From positions 1-26,635 of the forward strand of contig JAEOSP010000538.1 of the NCBI GenBank assembly GCA_016840305.1: a DNA stretch of 26,635 nt. Direction: 5' to 3'. The stretch comes from Candidatus Hodarchaeota archaeon. GTDB taxonomy: Archaea; Asgardarchaeota; Heimdallarchaeia; Hodarchaeales; Hodarchaeaceae. Positions 1-9,075 of the stretch are shown here, piece by piece. The translations under genes were made by a program, and so were the position numbers. A model generated the notes under the pieces. It did no database searches. It was not told where the DNA came from and saw only the letters and a program-made list of their open reading frames with translations. The stretch's first letter is position 1. Every line of letters begins with the position of its first letter.

Positions 1-122
1 ACAATGAAAATTACTCTATTTTCCTCTTTTTCCCAAATACAATCAATGGCTAAAGCTCCAGTTAACCCTTCTAATGTTGATATGAAGCTCAATTCCTCTT
101 GAGACATGCGAAAGTTTGACAA
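1..122 (-). CDS. nusA: Transcription factor NusA, archaeal type (partial, N-terminus only)
   Basis: This is the first 40 or so codons of a gene that leaves the window at its left edge. The visible N-terminus reads MSNFRMSQEELSFISTLEGL and continues with TGALAIDCIWEKEENRVIFIV. That fits archaeal NusA, where an S/T-x-E-E-[LI] start is followed by F-E-x-[LIV]-TGA-x-x-x-DCI and N-R-[VI]-[IV]-F. Archaeal NusA is a short protein with two KH domains that binds RNA and is associated with transcription elongation or termination; it lacks the bacterial N-terminal domain. The likely start is TTG at 122, because it restores the usual residues before the conserved S-x-E-E; an ATG at 107 is the alternative. 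The gene follows rpl30e by about 11 bases on the same strand, as in the conserved archaeal order rpoA1-rpoA2-rpl30e-nusA. Confidence 0.82.
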   Translation of the reverse strand, partial: MSNFRMSQEELSFISTLEGLTGALAIDCIWEKEENRVIFI

Positions 123-133
123 AAAAGGACTTC

Positions 134-1644
<1,511 letters not shown>

Positions 1645-4332
1645 TTAATTCTCCTCTGAAGAAATTTCTTCCTCAATAATTGTGTCAATATCCACAGGTC
1701 TTCCATGATACGATTTCATTGGATCTACACCATCTTCTCCATATTTCATCTGTACCACATCCCCTTCTGTAGTCCTCACAATGATATCATAATTCACATG
1801 TAAGTCTTGGAGAGCATTAACAAGTCTTCGTTGTAAATATCCGCTGGTAGAGGTTCTTACGGCTGTATCGACCAAACCTTCTCGTCCACCTTGTGCATGA
1901 AAGAAGAATTCGGTTGGGTTTAATCCAGATCTATAATTTGCTCGTACAAAACCCCTTGCTATTGGGCCAATATCATTTTTCTTGAAATGTGGTAATGAAC
2001 GTTTCCGATATCCTCTTAAAATTCGTTCTCCGCGAATAGATTGTTGTCCTACACACGCGGCCATCTGAGCAATATTAAGCTGAGTTCCTTTAGCCCCTGT
2101 TGATGCCATAACTACTGCTGAGTTAGAAATCCCCATATAATCATTAGCTACACTACCAGCACTATCCCTTGCTTTGGCTAGGATGCTCATGATTCGCATT
2201 TCAAGTGTTTCCTCAAGAGATTTTCCTGGTAAAGGTTCTAGTTCTCCTTTTAGAAATGCTTCTATCATAGTTTTTGCTTCTTTTTCTTTTTCTTCAATTA
2301 ACATATCAATACGTTTCTTTCCCTCATCGGGGAGATTTACATTTGAATAACCTAAACTAAATCCTTCATGAGAAAGAAATTCCAGAAGCAGTTGAGTTAA
2401 TGAGTCTAAAAATTCACGTGCTCTGTCACTGCCGTGGTCTTTCACTACCACGTGAAGCACACTTTCCGATTCATCAGCTCCTATTGCACGTCGATCTATA
2501 ACACCAGATAATAGCATCCCATTTCTTATATAAACATAACTATCAAATTCACACTGTTCTGCTTTACATACCTCATGTTTACGGCAAGTTCTTGCTTTCG
2601 TTGTTATATTTACATCAGGAGGTAATAACAGGCTGAAAACTTGTTTTCCCGTCCAAAGTTCCTCCGGATAAGATATTGCAGGTTTTGGTAGTTCTCCATC
2701 GTAGTTACCTGCTAGAAGCAATTGCCAGACATCTTCCTTAGTTATTAAAGTCTTTTTTCTAGTCAAAAGAAAAGCTGCGGATACATAATCATGTAAAGCT
2801 CCAATAATTGGACCACCATATCTTGGAGAAAGAATCTGTTCTTGAACTCTCATGAGAACTCGTGTTTCTGCTCTTGCTTCTTCGCTTTGGGGAACATGAA
2901 GATTCATTTCATCCCCATCAAAATCAGCATTATAGGGTGTACAGACACAAAGATGTAGTCTAAAGGTTTTGTATGGCATAACTCGTACTTCATGAGCCAT
3001 AATTGACATTCTATGTAGTGAGGGTTGTCTGTTAAAAAGAACCATGTCACCGTCTCGAAGGTGACGTTCAACAATGAATCCTTGATCAATCATTTCTGCT
3101 GTTTTATTCAAATCTCCAACAAATCGAAGATCAATTCTTTTCCCATCAGGTCGAATAATATAATTTGACCCATTTCTTGGAACACCTGTTTTATCATCTA
3201 TGTCGGGATTTGGTCCATTCATTACTAGTTCTTTCATTTCCTCAATATTCCATTCTGTAACCCTTTCAGGTACAGTCAGAATTTTTGCTATTTGTTCTGG
3301 TACACCAACCTCATTTATTGAGATATTTGGGTCGGGTGAAATTACAGTTCGGGCTGAAAAATCAACACGTTTTCCCGAGAGATTTCCTCGAAAGCGACCT
3401 TCTTTTCCCCTTAATCGCTGGGTTAGTGTTCTTAGAGCTCTTCCAGACCGATGTCGAGCTGGAGGTATTCCTGCAACTTCATTGTCCATAAATGTTGTCA
3501 CATGGTATTGTAAGAGTTCCCATAAGTCTTCTACAATTAGTTGAGGAGCACCAGCTTCAATGTTCTCCCTGAGCCTTTGATTTATTCTAATGATATCAAC
3601 TAATTTATGAGTTAAGTCGTCCTCACTTCTCACTCCAGATTCTAACGTTATTGATGCTCGAACTGATACTGGAGGAACAGGTAAAACAGAGATTATCATC
3701 CATTCTGGCCTTGAATGATTAGCATCTATCCCTAATAATCTTAAATCTTGTGTAGGTACTCCTTCGAATCTTTTTTGTATCTCTGATGGAGTAATTCTTA
3801 CGGTACCTTCTGGTGTCTCTTCAAAAAAGCTTGTTGGTTTCTCATATTTAATCTTGTATTGAGGTTGGTTACAATGTGGACATTCAGCCTTCTTTTTTGC
3901 TTCTTTTTGGATTTCTTTAATCAATTCTGATATAGCTTTGAAATCCTGTTTTTCTGAAAGACTATCCATTTGCTTGTGATAATTCTTAATTGTAATTGAA
4001 TCCAGTAATGTCCGTGAACACGCTCTGCAAGTTGAGCGTAGAAGCTTATAAATAATTGATTTAGCATATCCAACGTGAATCACTGGTCTTGCTAGTTCAA
4101 TCATACCAAAATGGCCTGGACAATCTCCTACTTGATTTCCACAGGTCTTACATCTTTGTCCTGGCTCGATGGTTCCGAGACGTCTATCAATCAACCCCCC
4201 CTCGATTGGAGTACCATCTTCATTGTATGTATCAGCTGTAATTATCTTAGTAACAGCCATTTTTCGGATTTCATCAGGTGATAAGATACCAAATTGAATT
4301 TGACTAATTTTTTTAAGCTCTGGTGTCCACAT
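1645..4332 (-). CDS. rpoA1: DNA-directed RNA polymerase subunit A' (RpoA1)
   Basis: An 895-residue protein, the N-terminal part of the largest RNA polymerase subunit. The catalytic magnesium-binding loop NADFDGDEMNLHVPQ lies near residue 465, preceded by the F-N-R-Q-P-S-L-H-R-M-S segment. The clamp zinc site shows as C61, C64, C71 and H74, and further CxxC pairs lie near residues 102-105 and 155-158. The R-x-x-x-G-R-A-L-R-x-L-x-Q-R-L-[RK]-G-K-E-G-R-F-R lid/rudder region is intact. The start ATG (4332) has a GGGAG ribosome site about 9 bases upstream. In most archaea rpoH and rpoB lie directly upstream; here a stretch of about 370 bases without a clear gene precedes it and then unrelated genes, so rpoB must be elsewhere. 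Length and motifs are normal. Confidence 0.98.
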   Translation of the reverse strand: MWTPELKKISQIQFGILSPDEIRKMAVTKIITADTYNEDGTPIEGGLIDRRLGTIEPGQRCKTCGNQVGDCPGHFGMIELARPVIHVGYAKSIIYKLLRSTCRACSRTLLDSITIKNYHKQMDSLSEKQDFKAISELIKEIQKEAKKKAECPHCNQPQYKIKYEKPTSFFEETPEGTVRITPSEIQKRFEGVPTQDLRLLGIDANHSRPEWMIISVLPVPPVSVRASITLESGVRSEDDLTHKLVDIIRINQRLRENIEAGAPQLIVEDLWELLQYHVTTFMDNEVAGIPPARHRSGRALRTLTQRLRGKEGRFRGNLSGKRVDFSARTVISPDPNISINEVGVPEQIAKILTVPERVTEWNIEEMKELVMNGPNPDIDDKTGVPRNGSNYIIRPDGKRIDLRFVGDLNKTAEMIDQGFIVERHLRDGDMVLFNRQPSLHRMSIMAHEVRVMPYKTFRLHLCVCTPYNADFDGDEMNLHVPQSEEARAETRVLMRVQEQILSPRYGGPIIGALHDYVSAAFLLTRKKTLITKEDVWQLLLAGNYDGELPKPAISYPEELWTGKQVFSLLLPPDVNITTKARTCRKHEVCKAEQCEFDSYVYIRNGMLLSGVIDRRAIGADESESVLHVVVKDHGSDRAREFLDSLTQLLLEFLSHEGFSLGYSNVNLPDEGKKRIDMLIEEKEKEAKTMIEAFLKGELEPLPGKSLEETLEMRIMSILAKARDSAGSVANDYMGISNSAVVMASTGAKGTQLNIAQMAACVGQQSIRGERILRGYRKRSLPHFKKNDIGPIARGFVRANYRSGLNPTEFFFHAQGGREGLVDTAVRTSTSGYLQRRLVNALQDLHVNYDIIVRTTEGDVVQMKYGEDGVDPMKSYHGRPVDIDTIIEEEISSEEN

Positions 4333-4705
4333 ATAGTATTCTCCCAGTCATAGTAGCAGCTGAGTAAAAATTGTACATTTAGGAAATAATTAGAAATTTT
4401 TTGATGAAGGAATTCGCACGGAATGTGAGGATTATTCAACTAATGCGAAATTAAATTTGATTTATTTAGTTTCATAAATGATTAGAATTGATGGAGAAAT
4501 AATAAAAAACCAATTACCTTTCGTTCTTTGTTAATACTAGTAACCCCAGATTTTGGAATCATCAATCATTATCTTATTGTTCATTCTTTCGAGTGACCCT
4601 CATCAGAGCAATAAATTTCATATCACAAAGATATTTACTAGCTAGACCTCTTCTGATTTAGTATAGATATTTTCTGATGAATTCCCTTATGAATATAAGA
4701 ATTCT
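4333..4705. other. Intergenic stretch upstream of rpoA1
   Basis: About 370 bases with no convincing coding region. It presumably holds the rpoA1 promoter (minus strand) and the end of the minus-strand membrane-protein gene. Its left end contains the rpoA1 ribosome site GGGAG. At 4665-4673 and 4713-4721 there is a 9-base inverted repeat (AGATATTTT / AAAATATCT). Two GAATTC hexamers lie between the arms, so the transcript could form a long imperfect hairpin around the stop codon of the upstream gene. The octamer AGATATTT recurs at 4629, 4665 and 4729. I could not recognise a structured RNA here. Confidence 0.4.
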
Positions 4706-4910
4706 CTATATAAAAATATCTGAAGTAAAGATATTTAAGGTAAATATTGCTAATCCCACGATTAATAAATATTTTCCTAGTTTAGAACCTGTTGGAACAT
4801 ATATTATTGCCCCTACACAGATTAAGACGGAAGCGAATTGTACTGATACAATTATGAGTATTAGGTCACTTATAATGTTTAAAAAATTAATTTCTATAAT
4901 TTTTCCTCTA
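4706..4910 (-). pseudogene. C-terminal third of a polytopic membrane protein, in the +1 frame after a probable frameshift
   Basis: This stretch encodes about 67 residues with two strongly hydrophobic segments, one ending V-G-A-I-I-Y-V and one with the pattern Y-L-L-I-V-G-L-A-I-F, joined by a short P-T-G-S-K-L-G-K loop. The frame stays open upstream to an ATG at 4963, which would give an 85-residue protein. That ATG lies inside the last hydrophobic segment of the preceding gene and has no good ribosome site. Removing one base from the five-G run (C5 at 4911-4915 on the plus strand) joins this frame to the upstream gene as one protein of about 236 residues with six hydrophobic segments. I therefore read it as the third two-helix unit of that protein. 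The alternative is a small independent overlapping gene. Function unknown; see the upstream entry. Confidence 0.5.
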
Positions 4911-5417
4911 CCCCCAACTTGGTAATGTTGGAAAATTAAATCCCAAAGGTAATAATACAGCAAATATACAAATTACACTCTTTTTTATAGCCTTTATATG
5001 TTTTGGAGTAGGAGTAATCACATATAACCCACAATTTACAATTAGTATAATTAAAGACAACGCAGCGAAAGAAAATAATAGATATAATATAATAAAAGAT
5101 CCTAATACCTCAATATTACTGATCTCTGCATCATATAATTCATAATCAATAGAAAGACCTTTGAAAGTGAATAAAAATATGAAGATCACTATTAGAGATC
5201 GAAAAATCATTTCTTTGCCGTTTTCTTCCCTTGAATCCAGTAAAAATGTGATTCCTCCAACGATAAGGGAAATATTTAATATAAATACAGCGATTGTATG
5301 AAAAAAGGGGAGAATTCCTCCGAAAAAATCCAATATACCCTGGAAATTCCCTGAAAGTGAATCAAATCTGATTACTAGTATATTGCTAGGAATTAAAAAT
5401 TTAATGCATTGAGGCAT
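4908..5417 (-). CDS. Polytopic membrane protein in a pilus-ATPase locus, probably truncated by a frameshift
   Basis: A 169-residue protein with four hydrophobic segments (about residues 33-58, 69-86, 107-128 and 145-162). They form two similar units: a helix ending in a small-residue pattern (I-V-G-G-I-T-F / V-N-C-G-L-Y-V), a short charged loop, then a second helix. A third unit lies in the +1 frame just downstream (4706-4910). This helix-loop-helix pattern resembles VirB2/TrbC-type pilin subunits and the archaeal Ced/Ted pilus proteins, but the resemblance is by eye and weak. The gene follows the secretion ATPase by 53 bases on the same strand, which suggests a shared job at the membrane. 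A TATA-like CTTATAAAC sits about 25-30 bases before the ATG, so it may also be transcribed as a leaderless message. The TAG stop directly follows a G5 run. Confidence 0.6.
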   Translation of the reverse strand: MPQCIKFLIPSNILVIRFDSLSGNFQGILDFFGGILPFFHTIAVFILNISLIVGGITFLLDSREENGKEMIFRSLIVIFIFLFTFKGLSIDYELYDAEISNIEVLGSFIILYLLFSFAALSLIILIVNCGLYVITPTPKHIKAIKKSVICIFAVLLPLGFNFPTLPSWG

Positions 5418-5440
5418 AATCGACTAGATTCTTCTTCCTT

Positions 5441-5450
5441 GTTTATAAGA
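5441..5450 (-). promoter_or_regulatory. TATA-like element, possible leaderless promoter for the membrane-protein gene
   Basis: On the minus strand this reads CTTATAAAC. It is centred about 28 bases upstream of the ATG at 5417, the usual distance from an archaeal TATA box to the transcription start. Transcription would then begin at or next to the start codon. Only the motif and its spacing support this. Confidence 0.35.
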
Positions 5451-5470
5451 ACCCAAATTTATCGATGAAA

Positions 5471-6865
5471 TTATGGAAAAAGGATATTAAACCCTTCTGG
5501 ATTAATGAAACCATTTTTCTGACTATTTTTAAGATAATTTATTGTTTTAGAACATTGATCATCAATTACAGTATCATTGGAAGTATTAAAATTATTTTTG
5601 GAAATACTCAAAATATTTCCTTCTTCTGTTAGCTCCATAATTTGATGTACATATCTTTTTCTTATATTGTTAATCCATTGAGTCCTTAATTCAATAAAAA
5701 CATGTGGAAAAGATGTATTGATAAGATTAATTGGGATTTCATAAATATCACGAAGACGGGTTACTAATTGCTCTGGTTCTCTACCATGGATTGTTTGGAT
5801 CGATGGGATCCCTACAGATAAAACATTTAGAAAAGCAATAAAATGATTTTGGGTTGAAAGTTCTCCCAAATTTACATAATCAGGACTTCTATGCAGAATT
5901 TTCTGAATTTCCAATGCTTTTGTGTAGATATTGGTTTCATTAGGGTCATAACCTAAACGAAAACGAATACGGTTTCCTTTTCTTAATGATGACGTTTCTA
6001 GAACATCCTCTACTGATAAAACACGAAAATGTGATGGAATATGATCAATTAAAGCGTTTTGAAGTGTGGTTTTTCCAGAATTCGGGGGACCAATTATTGA
6101 AATAGATACCAAGTTTTTTATCATATATTTAAGAAATTTTGCTTGCTGTTCGGTCATACTTCCTAGATCAACGATGTCTGGTATCTGAAACCTTTTGGAG
6201 TGAAATTTCCTAATATCCATATGGATATCATCCAATAACAACGGAGGAAGATCAATGGTGACTCGAGTATGAAATAGTTCTGAAACAAAATCACCCTTCA
6301 TCGTGGGGTTTTCTCTGTTCAAGACAAAGTCATTTTCAATAGCAACTCGGTGAACAAAAGCATCGATTTCTTTTCTAGTTAGAAAAATGTTAGAAAGACA
6401 TCTACCAAATTTTCTATGATCAATATATAAAGGTCTGTTTCCAGAATCTAAATAGATTTCATCTATCTTCTTATCAAGTAATAAGGGGCATATTCTTTCT
6501 AAATTAAGTGCTCTGAAGAATACTGGTATTAATAAAGGCTTTGGGAAACCAAGTACTCCATCTGGTAGATCCTTTAAATACTTATAAAGCTCATCAAGAG
6601 TTGTGAAATCTTGTTTATGAAGAATGAAATTTCTTAAACACGCTTTCAAAGAAGTATCATACGAATTAAAATTCTTTAACTCTCTCATCGTATTTTCATT
6701 ATATGAAACCTGATATTCTAATTTAGTTTTTTCCACAAGTTGAAGTATTGTTACATTATAGCAGTCAAACTTGTACGAATGGTAATTTTTACCCCTTTCT
6801 TGGTCAGAATGGTATTTAATAGTTTTCAAGGTCAAGGATTGAACCTTCCTTCTATTTAAGATCAA
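5471..6865 (-). CDS. Type II/IV secretion-family ATPase (VirB11/GspE/FlaI-like)
   Basis: A 464-residue cytoplasmic motor ATPase of the family that powers pili, archaella and type II/IV secretion. Visible elements in order: an N-terminal region with the I-D-E-I-Y-L-D and V-Y/L-Y-I-D-H-R-K-F-G pattern (about 134-154), an M/I-D-I-R-K-F segment (about 216-221), Walker A GPPNSGKT (259-266), an Asp-box-like V-E-D-V-L-E (285-290), a Walker B region P-D-Y-V-N-L-G-E (328-335) and a His-box T-I-H (358-360) followed by R-L. The usual G-E-[IV]-R-G after Walker B is G-E-L-S-T here, so it is a divergent member. The start is TTG at 6865, 12 bases after the upstream small CxxC gene. A FlaJ/TadC-like partner is encoded divergently at 7504. 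No prepilin or prepilin peptidase was seen in the window, so whether it builds a pilus or secretes protein or DNA is open. Confidence 0.87.
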   Translation of the reverse strand: MILNRRKVQSLTLKTIKYHSDQERGKNYHSYKFDCYNVTILQLVEKTKLEYQVSYNENTMRELKNFNSYDTSLKACLRNFILHKQDFTTLDELYKYLKDLPDGVLGFPKPLLIPVFFRALNLERICPLLLDKKIDEIYLDSGNRPLYIDHRKFGRCLSNIFLTRKEIDAFVHRVAIENDFVLNRENPTMKGDFVSELFHTRVTIDLPPLLLDDIHMDIRKFHSKRFQIPDIVDLGSMTEQQAKFLKYMIKNLVSISIIGPPNSGKTTLQNALIDHIPSHFRVLSVEDVLETSSLRKGNRIRFRLGYDPNETNIYTKALEIQKILHRSPDYVNLGELSTQNHFIAFLNVLSVGIPSIQTIHGREPEQLVTRLRDIYEIPINLINTSFPHVFIELRTQWINNIRKRYVHQIMELTEEGNILSISKNNFNTSNDTVIDDQCSKTINYLKNSQKNGFINPEGFNILFP

Positions 6866-6877
6866 AAGGACTTTTTC

Positions 6878-7171
6878 TCATTCTAAGGAGTTTTCTAGCA
6901 TTTTAGCAAAAAGAGGGCCTAATTTTTTAGGATTAGAACCCTCTACTTTTACAAAATTTTTCTGTACTAAATCAAAACAATATTTTCTTCGTACAATACC
7001 CTCTCCATCAATATAAAATGTCAAGACGTGTCCATCTTTCGCATGGGAGACCGCTTTTGTGAATAATACATGATTTTCCCGTGCTTGACGTAATTCTGAT
7101 TCGGTTACAGCGATTATCTCACGCTTTGCACAGATTGGACACGTGATCGTAATTTCCTTCTTTTGATCCAT
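6878..7171 (-). CDS. Small one-CxxC cytosolic protein next to secretion ATPase
   Basis: A protein of about 97 residues with no signal or membrane segment. Near its N-terminus it has a T-C-P-I-C motif followed by a short charged stretch, and later G-H-V-L-T-F-Y-I-D-G-E-G-I-V-R-R-K-Y. In outline this recalls small archaeal proteins with a CP[IL]C knuckle and a central H/F-x-F-x-D-x-x-G-x-x-R-x-Y strand, but I cannot name a characterised family. Only one more Cys (K-Y-C-F) is present, so a full four-Cys zinc site is not evident. The ATG at 7171 is preferred; a GTG at 7192 would add seven residues. It is the first gene of the leftward operon and precedes the ATPase by 12 bases, so an accessory role in that machine is likely but unproven. 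Confidence 0.65.
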   Translation of the reverse strand: MDQKKEITITCPICAKREIIAVTESELRQARENHVLFTKAVSHAKDGHVLTFYIDGEGIVRRKYCFDLVQKNFVKVEGSNPKKLGPLFAKMLENSLE

Positions 7172-7192
7172 CAATAAAGGCAATTTGTTCAC

Positions 7193-7503
7193 GTTTCAAT
7201 ATATTCTCTACTGAATAAAAACACCCAAATTTCTCTTGGACTTACTTCAATTAACGATAAGTGCATCTTTGTAATTGTACTAAGGAAACCTCAATACAAA
7301 ATTATAGATTTTGTCAAATTTTTCATTAATAACCCCAAAATTCTCCTAGATGTATTTTTTGGTGTTTAAAAGGATTCTCCCTCTAGAAGATGTAAACAGT
7401 TCAAAACACTGAAACACAAGTTTAACGACTCTCTTGTTCCTGATGACAACAATTAAACATGAAATGTTGAGCTTCCAGTATAAACCTGATAGGATGGTAT
7501 TAT
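7193..7503. promoter_or_regulatory. Divergent promoter region of the pilus-like locus
   Basis: This 311-base stretch lies between the leftward CxxC/ATPase genes and the rightward platform-protein gene. No gene was seen in it. It carries GGTGTTTAAAAGG on the plus strand at 7361-7373 and the related GGGTGTTTT on the minus strand at 7226-7217. Each resembles an archaeal BRE plus TATA element pointing toward its own gene. The rightward ATG at 7504 has a GGATGG ribosome site just upstream. Confidence 0.45.
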
Positions 7504-8985
7504 ATGCCTAATTTAATTCTTTCTATCATTTTAGGAGATCTTTCTATATTTGAAGATTTAGGTTATGCGAAATATTGGAGAAAATATAGTAAATTTACGA
7601 AAAATGATATTAAAAATTACTTCTTTGTATATCTAGGATTATTCCTTGGAATTCTTCTTCTCCAGTGGTTTGATACTGTTCTTTCATTTGAATTGCTCCT
7701 TCTGGAGTCTCTAATTTTTCTTCTGACTCTGCGTTTTATACTACTTCTTCTTCAATCTAGGTTAAAGAATTTTAAAATCAAAGTAGAAATGACTGGTTTT
7801 TTTGTTTTAAATGAATTATTAGTAATTTTAAATACTTCTGGATCTTTAAAAGAGGCAATTCGTTTTATTGTGAAGAGTGATTATCTATTATATTCTGATC
7901 TGTTTACAAATACAATGGTATCTTCACATTTTGGATTATCCATTGAATCAGTGCTAAAGAAGCAATTAAAAAAGAATACTTCAGATGAAATAAAGCGTAT
8001 TTTTTTGAATATTCTCGATACTTGGGAGAGGGGGTCTGAAATCGCACAATTATCTAATAAAACAATAATTAATCATATTTCAGAACAAATAGCAGTTGAA
8101 AATTATAAAATTGATGCTAGGGGTTCTTTACTTTCAGGACTAATATTCTTAAGTCCACCTGTGATAATCTGCTTTCTTCTTATATCAAATCAAATGTCTA
8201 TTCTTTTTGGAGCCATAATTATAATATTAATGGTTGGAGGGTCATTTTTTCTTCGCCCAGAAGGGGATTTGGCTATTTTCTCAAACCAATCCCCATTTTT
8301 ACCCTTTTATGATACAAAAACATCCGAATTTTTGCTAATTTTGGGAGAATATCTCGTAGGTGGATTATCATTCAATAAAAGTTTTCTTAAGGCCTTTAAT
8401 ATCTATTTACAGAATTCAGAAAGATTTGTAACAGATTCAATGAAAAATTTTATTGTTTCATATAAATTGGGAGCTATTGGTAAATTATCAATCGATGATG
8501 AAGCGTTTAAAGGTTTTTTTCCACCTAGAACTGTACAAATTCTTGCCCTTACAGAAAAATTCAGCACCACCAATTCCGAGTTTGCTGGCTTAAAATTACT
8601 ATCAATTGTTGAGGAGATTAATAAAACTAATAGTCTAATCAGGATGGGGAAAGCTCGAGTTCACGCAACCAAGTTCCAAAATAATGTGATTCAATTTTTC
8701 TCGGTAATATCTTTAGCAATTATAACTGGGTCCAACCATGTATTTCAGATTCTCTCTAAATCCTTTAATCTAAATCAACCATTGAATACAAACAATATAA
8801 ACTTCGATTTCATCTCTATTCTCTTGGGTATAACATTAAGCGTTCTTCCTCTATACACATTAGATGGAAATATTTTTAATAAGAAAAAAATGTTATCTAA
8901 AGGGGTTATTCAACGGTTATTGAAATTTATATTATTTCTTGTCATTTTTTTAATAACAAAGAATTACTTTCAAAACTGGCTTTGA
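7504..8985 (+). CDS. FlaJ/TadC-like platform membrane protein (type II secretion F family)
   Basis: A 493-residue polytopic membrane protein. The order of parts matches archaeal FlaJ/PilC-type platform proteins: two N-terminal hydrophobic segments (about residues 35-55 and 57-77), a cytoplasmic T2SSF-like helical domain (about 90-205), two membrane segments (about 208-252), a second T2SSF-like domain (about 265-395), and three more hydrophobic segments to the C-terminus (about 400-420, 440-456, 472-490). Such proteins sit in the membrane and couple the secretion ATPase to pilin assembly. The first cytoplasmic domain has the expected L-x-x-x-L-x-x-S-G-S-L-K-E-A-I pattern, and the second has L-x-x-L-G-E-Y-L-x-G-G-L-S-F. 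The matching ATPase is encoded in the opposite direction at 5471-6865. The ATG has a good upstream GGATGG ribosome site. Confidence 0.82.
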   Translation: MPNLILSIILGDLSIFEDLGYAKYWRKYSKFTKNDIKNYFFVYLGLFLGILLLQWFDTVLSFELLLLESLIFLLTLRFILLLLQSRLKNFKIKVEMTGFFVLNELLVILNTSGSLKEAIRFIVKSDYLLYSDLFTNTMVSSHFGLSIESVLKKQLKKNTSDEIKRIFLNILDTWERGSEIAQLSNKTIINHISEQIAVENYKIDARGSLLSGLIFLSPPVIICFLLISNQMSILFGAIIIILMVGGSFFLRPEGDLAIFSNQSPFLPFYDTKTSEFLLILGEYLVGGLSFNKSFLKAFNIYLQNSERFVTDSMKNFIVSYKLGAIGKLSIDDEAFKGFFPPRTVQILALTEKFSTTNSEFAGLKLLSIVEEINKTNSLIRMGKARVHATKFQNNVIQFFSVISLAIITGSNHVFQILSKSFNLNQPLNTNNINFDFISILLGITLSVLPLYTLDGNIFNKKKMLSKGVIQRLLKFILFLVIFLITKNYFQNWL

Positions 8986-8991
8986 ATTGGT

Positions 8992-9020
8992 GGTGTTAAA
9001 ATGATTTTTAGGTGTTAAAA
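8992..9020 (+). repeat. Tandem GGTGTTAAAA boxes ahead of the large surface-protein gene
   Basis: GGTGTTAAAA occurs at 8992-9001 and again at 9011-9020, 19 bases apart, directly after the platform-protein stop. A close variant (GGTGTTTAAAAGG) lies in the divergent promoter region at 7361. The second copy is about 55 bases before the ATG at 9076, a reasonable BRE-TATA position for a short-leader transcript. Confidence 0.45.
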
Positions 9021-9075
9021 AAATCAAAAAAAAATCAGTTTTGAGTGTGAAAATATAGTCAAGAGGATTATTTGA

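Noticed and set aside
4402..4680. UGAUGA boxes suggesting C/D box guide RNAs
   Set aside because: No properly placed CUGA D box with flanking pairing could be found; the one candidate at 4675-4724 has its stem overlapping the D box.
4677..4925. 82-codon plus-strand frame opposite the membrane-protein end
   Set aside because: The minus-strand frame has clear membrane helices continuous with the upstream gene; the plus frame is its antisense shadow.
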